A stretch of 64,000 bases of DNA from Gamsiella multidivaricata. Its lineage: Eukaryota; Mortierellomycota; Mortierellomycetes; Mortierellales; Mortierellaceae. This document shows positions 1 through 11,050 of the stretch, one piece after another. The stretch spans positions 462,185 to 526,184 of the forward strand of contig NW_026251720.1 of NCBI RefSeq assembly GCF_025024155.1. Reading direction: 5' to 3'. A program made the position numbers and the translations under genes. The notes under the pieces are model-generated. The model made no database searches. It saw nothing but the letters and a program-made list of their open reading frames with translations, and was not told the DNA's origin. Each line of letters opens with the position of its first letter. Position 1 is the stretch's first letter.

Positions 1-385
1 CAATAGCAACTGAGCAACGAGGTCTAAGATATTGGTGTGCTCCAGCCCAATATGGTTATCCTCGACAAGTCCATGTAGAGCATCATCTCTTTCGTTCTCC
101 TTCTAAAAGACCCATCAACATCAGCAGGCATCAACACCAGGATCGGCGCAGAAGACGCTCATACGATTTCGTCGTTGAATTAGTCTTGTCATCGGATTCA
201 GCTGGATCAGTCCAGGGGCAAACAGATCATTACTGGACAAACGCACTAGCCCGTGCGCATTGCTCTCTTTGGGCATACACACATACCTCAGGAAACAGCG
301 TTCTTTTGTCCGCCCCTGCTTTTGATACTCACCAGTACGCACGAACTGTCTGCCTTCTTCATTGCCATTATCACAACCATTCAAG
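1..385. other. Left-edge spacer / upstream region of the glycosyltransferase gene
   Basis: No coding region can be supported here. The short open frames on both strands have no recognisable motif and no coherent splice continuation. The stretch just before position 386 probably holds the 5' leader and part of the promoter of the downstream glycosyltransferase gene; I see no clear TATA box. Confidence 0.5.
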
Positions 386-3300
386 ATGCCACCTGTAAGA
401 TACTATACGACTCGGCTATATTTTTTGTATTTTACCTCTGATATTTTCTCTATGGTGCTGGATCTCACACGCATGCATTGATTCAATGTTTCAATATCTC
501 TAGTTACGACCGCCGATCTACTCGGCGCGGGACATGCCAACGCCATACTTGAAGCTCAGTCGAGGACTCCGGGTGTTATGTCTTTGCCCAGCAGTATGGG
601 GTATCTACATCCATCTTCAACAGGCAAATGCTATTCAGGGTCGAGATGCTCGTGCCTTGATGATGATGAAGAGCTCTGCCCTCGATAACTATGTCGGCAT
701 CTTATGGGTGAGTGGCATTCATTTCTTTTTACTTTTTCTTTTCATTTTAGCGGACCAAATGAATCCAGGGACCAGGAATGAAAGCCATTGGGCAATACGG
801 ACATTTTCCACACTATGACCTGACTAAATGACCTATTCTCTTACTTTTATTGTCGTATTTATTTCTTTTATTAGTGTACGCTGGGTGGTCTTTGGAGCTT
901 CTGGTTGACGAACAATTTGATCCGCCGCTGGTTCACCCACTACGAACCTCGCCCAGCCATGATCCGACTCTTCACCCTCGCCGTCATCTTCTGGTTCTCG
1001 GTCGTGTCCTTCGTCAGCTACTTTGGGGCCGACGAACCGATCTGGCCCTGGATGGCTATCTGTGCCATCCTCGCCGTCGCCCAGATCATCCAAACCATCC
1101 ACTTTCGCTTCCGTGGCGTCTACCGCCTCGACCCCCAGCGCAACCCCCGTGGCGTCGACCCTCGCATGATCATCCTTCGAACCGTTCTCATCCCAGGAGG
1201 CGTCGTATCCTTTATCACCATGATGATGCTCCTCCATCAGAATAACACCCGACCCTCCTCCGCCGAGACTCTTGCCTCCACAGGGGCTACGGCCATTGCT
1301 GCGATTAACGCTGCAAAGCAGATCATGGGATCCGCACAAACCCAGGTCATGATCCTGATCTTGACATCGTGGACAGAAAAAGGATTTCACAAACGGCAAA
1401 CCTTTCGAGGGACGACACTTCGGCTCCTGCCCCCAGCATCCGCTCAGTTCGCGTTCACTTACAAGTTCATTTTAGGAGAGGCGCCGAGTCCGAGGGCGAG
1501 AGAGTCCATGGGACCCAGGATCAGGGAGGAGCAGGAAGAACACGACGATCTCTTGATCCTGCCAGTCTCGGACACGTACGAGGATTTGAGTTATAAAGTC
1601 TTCAAGGCACTGGAGTGGAGCAACAAATTCAAGTTTGATTTCCTTTGCAAGACGGACGATGATATTTTCGTGCGATGGGATGTGGTCGCTCGAGAGTTAA
1701 TAGAACTGGGACCGACACACTATTACTGGCGGGGGCTGGGATACTGGGACATTCCACCGATCACGAACCCGGACAACAAAAACATCGACAACCAATTCAA
1801 ACTCGGAGTCTTCCCGCCCTTTGTCGCCGGATCACTTTACATCTTCTCGAGAGACGTCGTCACCCTGCTCACCTATCCCGGACCACGGTTCTTCACCAAA
1901 AATGAAGACCAGAACGTCGGAATCTGGCTGTACTCCTACAACATCAAACCCATCCACGACAAACGCATCCAACAGTGGGACGTATGCGAGAACGACATGA
2001 TCGCTAAACACTTCAGCGACGCCTTCACCCCTGTCGAATCCATGCATGAGATGTATCGGAACGTGATCGAACGTCGTCCTCTCTGCGAGGGCTTCCGACA
2101 AGTGTATTGTGCTGCATGCTATTCATGCCTCGGTCGGAGCAACCACTGGAAAGACTGGGGCGTCGCCTGTGACAGTGTCAAAGGAATCACCAACCTTCAG
2201 AAAAATGGACTCTACCAAGGAAAGCTTACCGTCGATATCAAGGATCCCATGCCGACTCTCGGCGCAAGGGACGAATGGATCCTGCCAGGACTCTTGACAG
2301 ACACCAGCAGTATCTATTCGGATTCAGACGACTGGGCAAGGCTGCACTGGGCGATTTGGACTACGGATCCGGTGACGACATGGCAGCCACGACACTTCCA
2401 GGCCATCGAGACGCTCTTTGTCCACAACCCGAATGCCGTCCTCATCATCTTGTCGAATACCCTGTCCGCGGATTTCTTCGTGGACTATACCCGGCAAGGA
2501 TATCGGATTCACATCCTCGCCTTCTCCAAGGACCTACTCTTAAGGCGTAAGTGGTTCTTCAGCCCCAATACCGAAGATTGGCTCAAACGATGGGACGAGT
2601 GGGCCGATGCTGGCAAGTTCTTCCCCGTACACCTGGCGGACTACTTGCGATTGGTAGCCTTGTACAAGTACGGAGGGCTTTACATGGACATGGATGCACT
2701 GTGGGTACGTGCCCCAGGGGATGGCATGACCGAGTTCATTGGCGCAGATATGTCTGATTACGATGGCGATCGAGTTTGGACCTTGGACGACAAGAACACC
2801 TATCTGGCCAACGGCGTCATGCGGTTCCAGCGCGGCCGATCCATGTTCCGACACATTGCCGACAGCTACTTTACGCTGACGAACTATGACCCCGAGTGCT
2901 TCAACTGTGGTGGTCCCAAGGCCTTTACAATGTACGTGAAGGCACATCGTGCCACACTCGAGAACAATGGCCTGAGGATTCTACCACGCGAGGCGCTCTA
3001 TCCGTACAACTGGAAGGAGATCGAGGCCGCGCTCAGGCCATCCAAAAATCCAGAGGAGGAGATCCAACGGGTAGAGCAGCATGGCATTGGGCTGCACCTC
3101 TACGGTAAGGTCACGAGCAAGAAGGCAATTGAGGACGGGAGCGTCGTCGCAGCGGCCCTCAAGGTCTGGAACCTGGATATCTTTCCCAACGCGCCGCTGT
3201 CCTCACCAACCCTTCAAGGGCCCGATACACTGTACTACCCTGTTACTTCTGCGTCTTCTTCCTCGCCCCCATCACTGTTGGTGGCGCCCCAGGGCTCGCT

Positions 3301-3661
3301 TCTCGAAAAGGAACCCGGCACATTCCGTGGCATCGACGCTGTATTTATTAGAGGCATTCATCGGTCTGCTTCCTCCTCGAACGCTCCTATCACCAAAAAA
3401 GCGGCTGTTATCATCACCGTGCAAGAGGGCTTCATTATCTCGGATGTCTCTGCGGCTGGCGCTCGGAGGATCGAGATGGATCTGGGCGAGAACGTGACCA
3501 TGGCACAACTGAACACGGCTCTGTCGAGGATACGATATGTGCCTCCATCAAGTTCATCTCGCATTTGGGATGGATCCGATCAAGTCAGGATCCAGGTATC
3601 ATTCGGCGATATGCAGCGAGAACTAACTATCCCGGTCGTCCGGAGGACGATCAAGGCGTAA
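386..3661 (+). CDS. Multi-pass membrane protein with fused GT31-like and GT32-like glycosyltransferase domains
   Basis: Exons 386-394, 504-707 and 875-3661 give 999 residues. Exon 1 encodes only Met-Pro-Pro, with donor GTAAGA and acceptor ctctag. If that exon is wrong, the in-frame ATG at 534 is the fallback start. Hydrophobic segments lie near residues 65-84, 103-122, 128-146 and 169-191. Domain 1 (about 226-420) looks like a GT31 beta-galactosyltransferase: KTDDDIFV puts the metal-binding DDD at 332-334, and EDQNVG follows near 415. Domain 2 (about 560-775) looks like GT32 (Gly_transf_sug): LADYLRLVALYKYGG then the DxD motif YMDMDALW (Asp 676 and 678). The last 150 or so residues are a Ser-rich linker and a beta-rich segment. 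By family, both domains transfer sugars from nucleotide sugars in the secretory pathway; acceptor and linkage cannot be read from sequence. AATAAA lies at 3695-3700. Confidence is high for the two domains, moderate for the first exon. Confidence 0.85.
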
Positions 3662-5184
3662 TAGGAACAGCACCCTTCCCCTCCCCCCCTGTACAATAAA
3701 TCTCATATTTATTTATTTTGGACACATAGTAACTGCAGTCTACCTGCACGATGATGGCGTCGATGAACAAATGGCGCAGAAAGCTCTATTATGCGGCCCA
3801 TATAGTAAGGGGGTTGTTCTCGGTCTGACGGACTCAGACTGCACCTCAGACAATTCGGTGGCTTGTCGCTGCTGCTGCAATCGAAACGACCGCCAGCAAC
3901 GGTGAGCTGGTCCAGGGCTCGTCGTACATCAATTAAAAAGCGGTCAGCGAGAAAAACAGAAACCCAAACGCAGGCCAGCACAACCCTGTTAATTCGACAC
4001 ATTAGTAAAAACGCAACGTAAAAACACATTCAAACAACAACTGCTTCGTTCTGGTGAGGCAACCAGACCAGGCGAAAGTGCCCTGAGTAAATAGATGACA
4101 TTTTTTCAAGCCAGCTGTGAAAAAGTCGAGCTTTAGTGTTTGAAGTGTGTCTAATTTACAAGAACGAAGGAACAGAAGATGACTTGATGCTTCACAACGA
4201 TTCGGGGTCGCCGAATGGACGGGTGTATGTTTTAAAAGATGTGCTTCAAAAATAGCCCTCTGGAATCCAGACTGTGCAGGCGAATTTGGACTGCCCTTCA
4301 GACCTGGAACGACCCCCTAAGTATACCCGTTGCGGGAAGCTCTGAATCCCTCAGTCACTGTTAAGGGGGAACCGTGGTCATCCCAACATGTGGTTGATTC
4401 TGAGCTTGCGATGGTTGTGTGGGGGGCATATCAAAGAACCCGGCCGAGGACCTGACGGGATGAAAGTCTTGAGCTAGCCGTGCGATTTTTGTACGCGCCA
4501 TCAAAGGTCCCTGTGAGGGGTACGATGGCAGGTGGCGCGAATCGAAAAAAAAAAAAAACAAAAAAAAAAGCGCAACGCAGTACTCGCGGCATGCTCCAAG
4601 ATATTATTCTAGCCTCCTGCATCACCGAAAAAGGGTCTTGTTTTTATTTTTATGTGCCTACATTTCCTGGTTCTGCGTGCCAAGTACTGTACTTTTTTTT
4701 TTTTTTTATGGCATGATGCGAGTGGGTAGCACCGTACAAATACAAAAGCAAATGAACAATGGGAAGCAAATATACAAAGGGAAATGGAGCCAGCGAGTGA
4801 CAAAGACAACATTAGAATAAAAAGAACAAATCCATGCCTGTTCTTTATTCGCGCACTCTACATTGGACTGGGCGGTCAGAGTAGCGTGTGTGTGACTAGG
4901 CCCATGCCTTAAACCAATCTCAATCCAGGCAGCCAACAGGTGAAATTAAGAATCGATGACTGAATTTTGGATCTATTGTACAAACTATACAGAGTGGAAC
5001 GAGAAGAGCACGATACTATAACAATGGCAGCCTATTGCTGTAAGACGGGAGGCCAACGAAGAGGAGAGAGGGCGGGTAATCATGAACTGAATGTGCAAGT
5101 ATGAACAGGAAACAAGTGAATAAGAAAAGACAAGAAAAAGAAAAAGAAAAATATCATCCGAATCATCATCATCATCGGCCTTCC
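3662..5184. other. Convergent 3' spacer between the glycosyltransferase and KCS1
   Basis: About 1.5 kb between two convergent genes with no supportable coding region. It contains the AATAAA of the upstream gene, an A-rich run near 4545-4570 and a T-run near 4689-4707. Short open frames overlap homopolymers and lack motifs. Confidence 0.6.
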
Positions 5185-8100
5185 TTACTCCCAAACATCC
5201 TTCCAAAGCTCGTCTTCCTCCTTCAGCCATTCCTGGGACACGGTCCCGTCGCCGCCATTCTGGTCCCAGATATCGCGAAAGATCATCATCAAGTTCTTGA
5301 GGCCCAAAAGATAGCCCTTGTCCGGCTCATCAGGGTGCATCGGCGGGTATGGTGGCATGTTTCCCTGGTTGTAAATCCCCGCTGTGCAGTGCGCAAAGTC
5401 GATGACTTTGAGATCAGTGCGAGGCCGATCCTGAAGCCTCCTGTGAGGATGGAGAGGCCGTTTAGGATGCTGCTGTTGCTGTTGCTGAGGTAGCTGAGGT
5501 ACAGTCGTGTCTGTGTGCGATACTGATGCCTCAGCCGATGCTGCATTCTGCTGACCCACTGGTGGTACAGTCGAAACATCAGTATCCGTCGTGTTCAAGC
5601 CGGATTCCTCAGTGCAACCGCGACCAGTAGCTACGCCCTGAAGTGGTGACTTTGAAGGTCCGCTATCGCCATCGTAGTAGATCAACAAGCTGCTAGCGTA
5701 GAAGCGATAGCCATTGAGGCTCTTGATGATCTTGGCAAGGTCTTTCAACTTTCTTTGCAATATCGGTATATGGCTCAGATCCACCTCGCGTCCGTTGTAG
5801 AAGAATTCGCGCAACGTGAGCGGGAGGGTCTCTTTGGTCAACTTTCGGCCATAGTACTTATTTTGGAACAGGAAGCGACGCGTGATAACATTGTAAGCCT
5901 GCATAAGAAATAGTATTAGATGTGCTGATTTGATCAGGAATCAGGGTCGAAGAAAATATAGATCAATCCAAATACGAACACATTACCTGCATGCCACAGA
6001 TCCTGATGCCAGTCTCATAACTGGTCGTCTTTTGGCACTTGCGCATCTGACCTCTCATCTTCTTCTCGTTAGCCCAGATTCCATACTGTCGGGTACCCAT
6101 TTTGATGTCAAGGATACATGGCGCCTTGAGACCGTCGGTCAGATCCTCCAGGAGAATGTACTTTCCCGGCACGGCATCGGAAGGCAGTAATTCCCGTTTG
6201 AACTGCTCCATTTTGTCGGTTTGGGGGGCATCTCCACTCTTGATAAGGTTCGGCTGGGAATCAGATCTAAGGCCAGGTCGTCCACGACCAGCGTTGTCGA
6301 CGATCCATTCATTGCGACCGACAGGAATGACGACAGGATTCTTGTCCTCTGGTTGTGTAGCGCCCTGTTGTTCATTCGATTGAGCCTTGAGCATTGTCTC
6401 GGAAACCTCCAAGTCGTCCATCTGGAATAGGTCGTTGTTCATGTCACTCAGGTCCATGGCTGCTGATTCGCCCTCTCCCCTAAACCTCTGTGTGGTTGCT
6501 TGCTCCAAAACGCAATCTGATGGTGATTTGTGGTCGGTGCTGTCGGCTGAATACTTTTCAGCACCGCTGGAAAAGCGCGGTCCTGAATCAGAGTCGTAAT
6601 GGCCAGCATCTGACAACTCCCGTCTCTTGTGCTCCTCGCGCGAAGCCATGGCCAGATTCAGATTCGAGAGCGAATGTCGGCGTGGTACCTGTTTGACCAT
6701 TTCTTCACAGCCTTCATCTGGAGAATCGTGAGAACGAGAACAGAGCTCATTGCGTGACCTTGACGTGAACCCAAAGTGTTGTCGGAAAGCCTTAGCGCGA
6801 GCCTTTAGGGAATGAGGAGAAAGTACTTCCCGCAAAACCTTCTCCTTCAGCGCTAGATTGATCCTTGTAAGGCCTCTGATCTTTGTGAGGCTGGTAGGGC
6901 TCGATATGGACGATGGGATGGGAAGACTGGAGTGAGTTGGAACCGAATTTGATCCCATAAAAGAGCTCAAGTAGCGATTCTGACCATTGATAGAACGACT
7001 GTCGAGCGACCGACCCTCATCCATGATGTCAACGGTCGATCCAGGGAATCTGCCGGGGGTCGAGGGCCATTTCCAGGACTTTTTCATTTTTTCCAGCATA
7101 GCATCCGTGACGATATGGCGATTCTTTTCCAGCACAACTTCGGGGACGAGCTCTCCTGGACGGCCTCCATCCTCTGGGTTGGGCAGTTGACGATAAGTGA
7201 CGTTCAGGACGCCCAGATAGGCAGGGATGAAGGGTAGCACTTCTGGGTGGTGTGCCTCAAGATACTCGTAAAAGACCTGCTCGTTCTCAGAGACAGGTTT
7301 GCAGATTGCTTTGTTGGAAAAGCGCAAGAATGATGCATGGCCCCCCACTTGGTTCGTGAACGGCACCAGAGGCAATGCGGGTGAGTCCGAATGATATGCA
7401 CTTGTTTCTCCACCAAAGTCCTCGTCAGCAGAGTGCCATGAGTCATCGCCGTCGTCCTCGTCCTCAGCTTCATCATTATCCATGTCGTCCTCTGCATCAG
7501 CGTCGTTTGCGAAGCTGTGGTCGTCCGGATCGATGTTCGATGCTGTATCGTGATAGTTGTCGAGATCCACATCCGCGATATCACTGTCCAAGTGGTGCTC
7601 CGGTGTGTCGGATGATGACCAAAATGAGTGTTGGATCTGTGCGGATATGGCTGAAGGTGACTGGACTCGCGGACTAGTGGGAATGTACAACTTTTTTCCG
7701 GACAACTCTGGAGTGGGCAGGGCGGCGAAGGAGGGAGAAGTCTTTTGGAAGGTGTTCTTGGCTCGAAAGGTTGGCGAGAGGACTTCAGGGCGCGAAGTAG
7801 AGGTGGAACTGCTGGCACTGTTGATAATGATGTTATTGCTGTTACTGCTCGCGGCAAGGGTGTTGGCGGCCAAGAGTGCTCCCAAGGACTTGCGCTTGTT
7901 CAGAGCCGACAGAGGGGAGCGAGTCGAGTCGTTTAAAAGATCTGCCTCGTCTGGGCCAGACATGGGTGAGTCTGGGACAGAGTCTTCAGAGCAGATTGAG
8001 GTACCTGGCGAGTTTTGTCCACTGGAGGTATAGTGGATGTTGGAGGAGGACGCGCTGTTGATCGCTGGCTGGATCCTGCCATGGCCATGGGAGTATAGAT

Positions 8101-8365
8101 CGCTCTTGAGTCGTGCTGGAGGGTTGGGTCGCTGCTTAAGAGAGGGGGGCAGTGAGGAGCTGAAGGAGATGACTGTCTGGTTTGGTCTGGTGTTGGATAG
8201 ACCAGACGCGTTGTCGGTATAGTCGACTGCTTCAACTGAAGCGGTGGCATCGCTACTGCTGTAATTACCGCTGTCGGCGTTGTTGTCGTGGTCGTTATCG
8301 TTTCTGTTGCTGTCGTTGATGGTGAGGTCGAGAGGGTGGAGTTCCTCTGCTGTGTGAAAGGACAT
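5185..8365 (-). CDS. KCS1: Inositol hexakisphosphate kinase (Kcs1/IP6K family)
   Basis: Two exons on the minus strand, 8365-5987 and 5898-5185, give 1030 residues. The intron is GTAATG...tatgcag, phase 0. The start at 8365 has a CCACCATG context and is the first in-frame ATG; the frame is open further upstream but has none. The product phosphorylates IP6 (and IP5) to inositol pyrophosphates. Residues 1 to about 340 are Ser/Asn/Asp-rich and disordered. The kinase part begins with the conserved NQVGGH segment. The signature PxxxDxKxG is present as PCILDIKMG (about 749-757), followed by the KKMRGQ and [13 protein letters not shown] segments. Exon 2 supplies the SSLLIYYDG motif (862-870) and DFAH (960-963). 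About 90 residues rich in Thr and Gln lie between those two motifs. At 1030 residues it is close in size to yeast Kcs1. All family motifs are intact. Confidence 0.93.
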
Positions 8366-11050
8366 GGTGGGCTCCTGCTGCTTCCTGGAGGAGTTTTTTT
8401 CGGTGGTTGTTGTAAAGGATGTCACGGATGTAGGCAGCGAAGGCTGGTCATTTGCAACAGCAATAAAGCGATGCAAGTTCAAGAGTAGGGAGTGCGGTGT
8501 ATTTGGGCTGAGGTGTTTGTTGGCCCACGATGGGAGGGGGAGAGGAGGAGAATGAGGCAAGGAAAGAGGAGAGAAGGATGGAATGGTGGCAAAAAAAGGA
8601 TTGATCAAACAATCAAATCTGATCAAAAAAAAAAAAGAAAGAAAGGAAAGGGAAGGGGAATAAGGTTGATGGGCCGCTTGACTGCGGTCTTTATTGTCTT
8701 GTCTGTGGAATAAAAGAGGGCCAAAGCAAGGGAGGAGGATGCGATGGGTGTGTGTGTGTGAGAGAGTGAGAGAGAGAGCGTGGGGAAAAGAGAATGAGAC
8801 GGGGACAGGGACAGGACTAGGACCAAGGGAATGGGGAGGAGTGGGGAGTGGTCAAGGCCCGGTGGAAGAAGGAAAAGGAATGAAATGAGATGAAAGAGGG
8901 GAAAGGGGAAAAGAAGAGAAAAGAGAAGAGAGAAAAGAGAAGAGAGAAAAGAGAAGAGAGGAAAGAGAAGAGAGGAAAGAAGAAGAAGGAAGAGGAGAAT
9001 AGAAAGAGAAAAGAAATAAGAAATAAGGAAAAAGGAAAAAGGTCCTGGCGCTTTTGAAATTGCTCGCGGGGCTATGACGACGTCGAAAAGAAAGCGTAAA
9101 GTGTAGTTTAATGCGAAATACTGAATACGCGGGTTTGAATTGCAATTGCCCAGCTGCACCTTGCCCTTCCCCCTCTCTTTCCTCGGGGGAACAGGGGACA
9201 GGGAAACAAACGGGAACAGCCACTTGTTCGGTGGGACTTCGACACCTGCTTCGCTTTGCTTAGCTTGCTAGCCTCGCCAGCCAACCCCCGGGAGGCATAC
9301 CACACATACCCGCCAGGAGCAGTTCAGGATCCAATGGAGGGCAGAAAGCAATGGGCGCCGTTGTCCCTTCCCGACCACTGCCACTCCACCCATCAGTCCA
9401 TACACCTCACCATCCTAGACCAGGCTCCATTGTGGACACAGCAGCCGACAGCGACATGAACATGGGCTGCCATCACTACCATCGACCATTGCCTCGACAA
9501 GCACACAGAACGGTCAAAGCACAAAGTATTATATCCTGTCTTGTCCTGACTTTGTTTCCCTCTCATTATCTTCAGCTTCAATTGCCTTGCTGCAGGAATG
9601 AAGCTCTCAACTAAATAAAGAGAACAATATATTTGCCACGGATAGGATTTCTGCTTACACAAAGCACATGAAATGAAGAACGACCTGCCCTTTGTCCGCA
9701 TTTGATAGATTATGAGGAAATCGGCCCCTCCCTTCGAAGATCAAAAATGAACACATGCGTACGCACGTATGAACGCCCGAACATACGAGCAAACAACCTG
9801 CGCGTCTAATTCAGCACACAACACACAACAGATCCCAAAGCGCTTGTTTGTATGCCCACTCCGATCTACAGCAAAGTAATAATCGCTGTCCAATCAAGCT
9901 GTGCCATGCTTGCGACCCAATTGCTGTTTACCTCTGTCGCCAATTAAACAAATTCACAGATGGTCAAATGAACAATTGCTTCAATTACTTCAATTGCTGC
10001 AAGTGCTCATTACGGAAACACTTTTTGCTGTCTATTACTCTCTGATTTCTCGGGTATCAACAGAACGCTGTAAAAAAAAAAAGGAGGATAAACAGAGACA
10101 ACCATGGATCGTTCTACTGCTGCCCTTTGTTTTACTGCTGTTGTTACACGTTTCGCATTGTTCATGTCAATGCTGCTCACTATGACAATATTAGCACGGC
10201 AGCCATCAGGACCGGTGGAGACACTTGGATGGTCTTCCCTCTCCTCGCTTGTCAGATCGAGCACAGACACCACGTCCTTAAGATGTCAACGGGGATTGGA
10301 TGTCACTTCACAAAGTTCAAAACCCTCGACTACGAGGAGTGGCACTAATGCCTTTCTAGCAGACGATTCGTCAACAGAAAATACGAACAGATTGTTGGAG
10401 CGAGCATTCGTGTATTCCTTTGCCTATTCCAGCAACGGCTCGTGGAAAGCAAATCAAAGGTCAGGGCAACCGCTACGGTTCATTAATGTCGGACTGATAA
10501 AAATTCATGGGCCAACCAGATGTTGCACATGGTGGGTGCGTGGATGTCAACATACGTGGAAATGCAAGCTATATCAGATTCAGAATGGTGCGCTAGGCGA
10601 GAAATAAAAATCGGTTCATTTCTATGCTGGCGTTGTTGTTTGTAAGTCTAGAGTTGAGAGCGTGCATGCATCCATTGGCTGTGATGCTTCCTCATGGTCG
10701 CTCTGCCAGTCGCACGGCAGGCAAAGTCATGCACCTCCCCACAATTATCTCCTCTGCTCATTGGTCGATACGATGTATGTCATTCTCATAAGTGAGGCGA
10801 AGCTTGCATGCAACGAACCATCTTTCAAAAGTAACTTTGGTTGGACGGGTGCTCTTTTTTTTTTTTCAATCGACTTGGCCTGACCGCAGCGCAGATCTGT
10901 AATTTCGGACTTTGATCCAATCTGCTTCGCCCCTTGCAAGCTGGGGGGAGCTTCCCATAATTGCAAGGTAAGCAATGCACACATCTTTTGCTCATTTGCT
11001 CATCATCAGGCTGAAAAGATCTTTCTTCCATCATCCACCTTCCTCGCACC
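8366..11050. other. Divergent intergenic region, KCS1 (left) and ArfGAP (right)
   Basis: About 2.7 kb shared by two divergent genes. Its left part is strongly purine/pyrimidine skewed: a TG run at about 8748-8760, GA runs at 8760-8780, and a nearly pure A/G tract at 8880-9035 (pyrimidine-rich on the KCS1 sense strand), consistent with a KCS1 leader or promoter. The right part has moderate complexity. An open frame at 10104-10607 (167 codons) has a hydrophobic start but no motif and is not called as a gene. Poly-A occurs near 10072-10083 and poly-T near 10855-10866. Confidence 0.5.
8880..9035 (-). repeat. Homopurine/homopyrimidine low-complexity tract upstream of KCS1
   Basis: The plus strand is almost only A and G, built from imperfect agagaaaagag-type units. 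Seen from KCS1 the strand is C/T-rich and lies about 500-670 bp upstream of its ATG. Such mirror-like purine tracts can act as promoter elements or form triplex DNA; the sequence shows only composition. Confidence 0.7.

Noticed and set aside
833..1399. 188-codon minus-strand frame opposite the glycosyltransferase exon
   Set aside because: It is antisense to strongly supported coding sequence, rich in Gly/Asp as expected from the complement of its codons, with no motif.
5987..8626. Longer N-terminus for KCS1 up to 8626
   Set aside because: The open frame extends there, but it contains no ATG before 8365 and the codon at 8626 is TTG. The ATG at 8365 has a strong context.
10104..10607. 167-codon plus-strand frame in the KCS1-ArfGAP spacer
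   Set aside because: It has a hydrophobic start but no recognisable domain, no convincing splice context and low sequence order. It is possibly a species-specific gene, but I cannot support it.
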